Position numbers and translations under genes: made by a program. A DNA stretch of 64,000 nt from Symbiodinium natans (Eukaryota > Sar > Dinophyceae > Suessiales > Symbiodiniaceae), in NCBI GenBank assembly GCA_905221605.1, contig CAJNDS010000326.1:100880-164879 (forward strand), in the 5' to 3' direction. The notes beneath the pieces are model-generated. The model was given only the letters and a program-made list of their open reading frames with translations, was not told the DNA's origin and searched no databases. Positions 63,683 to 64,000 of this stretch are shown in pieces. Every line of letters starts with the position of its first letter. Position 1 is the first letter of the stretch.

Positions 63683-63822
63683 TAGGATTTAGGATTTAGG
63701 ATTTAGGATTTAGGATTTAGGATTTAGGGTTTAGGGTTTAGGGTTTAGGATTTAGGTTTTAGGATTTAGGATTTAGGATTTAGGTTTTAGGATTTAGGAT
63801 TTAGGATTTAGGAGGTTAGGAT
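63683..63822. repeat. (TTTAGGA)n array
   Basis: G-strand-oriented array dominated by TTTAGGA with a few TTTAGGG and TTTTAGGA units. Confidence 0.95.
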
Positions 63823-63835
63823 TTGGGATTTGCTT

Positions 63836-64000
63836 CCCAGCCAGGTCTCAGGGTTTTCCAGGGGCCTCCCAGGGACCTCCCAGGCGCCTCCCAGTCAGAG
63901 GTGAAGTTTCAGACCCTCCCAACAGCCTCCCAGACGGGGCCTCGAGGCCCAGGGGCCTCCCAGGGGCCGCGCGTCACGCGCGTCACGCGCGTCACGCGCG
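63836..64000. repeat. CCTCCCAG and CGCGCGTCA tandem repeats
   Basis: Short CCTCCCAG-containing units (63836-63966), then four CGCGCGTCA units running off the right edge. Confidence 0.9.

Overview
The window looks like nuclear DNA of a dinoflagellate. Four things point there. (1) Small exons on the + strand can be read with AG|G acceptors and mostly GC, sometimes GA and rarely GT donors. (2) A tandem spliced-leader relic sits at 24704-24735. (3) The sequence is flooded with TTTAGGG-type telomeric repeats. (4) There are no bacterial-style operons and almost no long ORFs. All exons I can support lie on the + strand, which fits the one-way gene arrangement known from dinoflagellates. No species is assigned. 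All splice sites were read by eye, so boundaries may be off by a few bases.

Layout. 1-1170: a TAGTAAAA minisatellite interleaved with a GC-richer module, ending in a perfect 33-bp inverted repeat. About 3.5-17 kb: scattered small exons of one or more genes I cannot name, including one exon that encodes a membrane-type segment. About 17.3-40.6 kb: a carboxylesterase type-B (alpha/beta-hydrolase) gene split into at least 28 exons, most of them 20-100 nt. The exons keep reading phase across long introns, from the N-terminal strand through the Gly-rich oxyanion region, the GQSSG nucleophile elbow and a C-terminal CDFW motif to a TAG stop at 40617. Its introns carry a retrocopy with spliced-leader relics (24.7 kb), a 3.5-kb GC-rich composite satellite (29.0-32.5 kb) and microsatellites. 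41.4-43.8 kb: a 118-bp tandem repeat followed by a roughly 0.94-kb foldback element. 44.5-62.9 kb: many more small + strand exons, several strongly hydrophobic, suggesting a multi-pass membrane protein of unknown family. 63.3-64.0 kb: long telomere-type arrays and short GC-rich tandem repeats.

The most striking pattern is the link between telomeric repeats and exons. Again and again a (CCCTAAA)n tract lies just upstream of an acceptor and a (TTTAGGG)n tract begins a few bases after the donor, so a micro-exon is framed by complementary repeats whose strand follows transcription. Each tract often has its own variant unit (CCCTGAA, CCCTAAG, CCCCAAA, TTTAGGGG, TTTAGGA), which suggests local expansion inside introns rather than broken chromosome ends.

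Almost all of the longer open reading frames are read-through of simple repeats or satellites and are not reported as genes.
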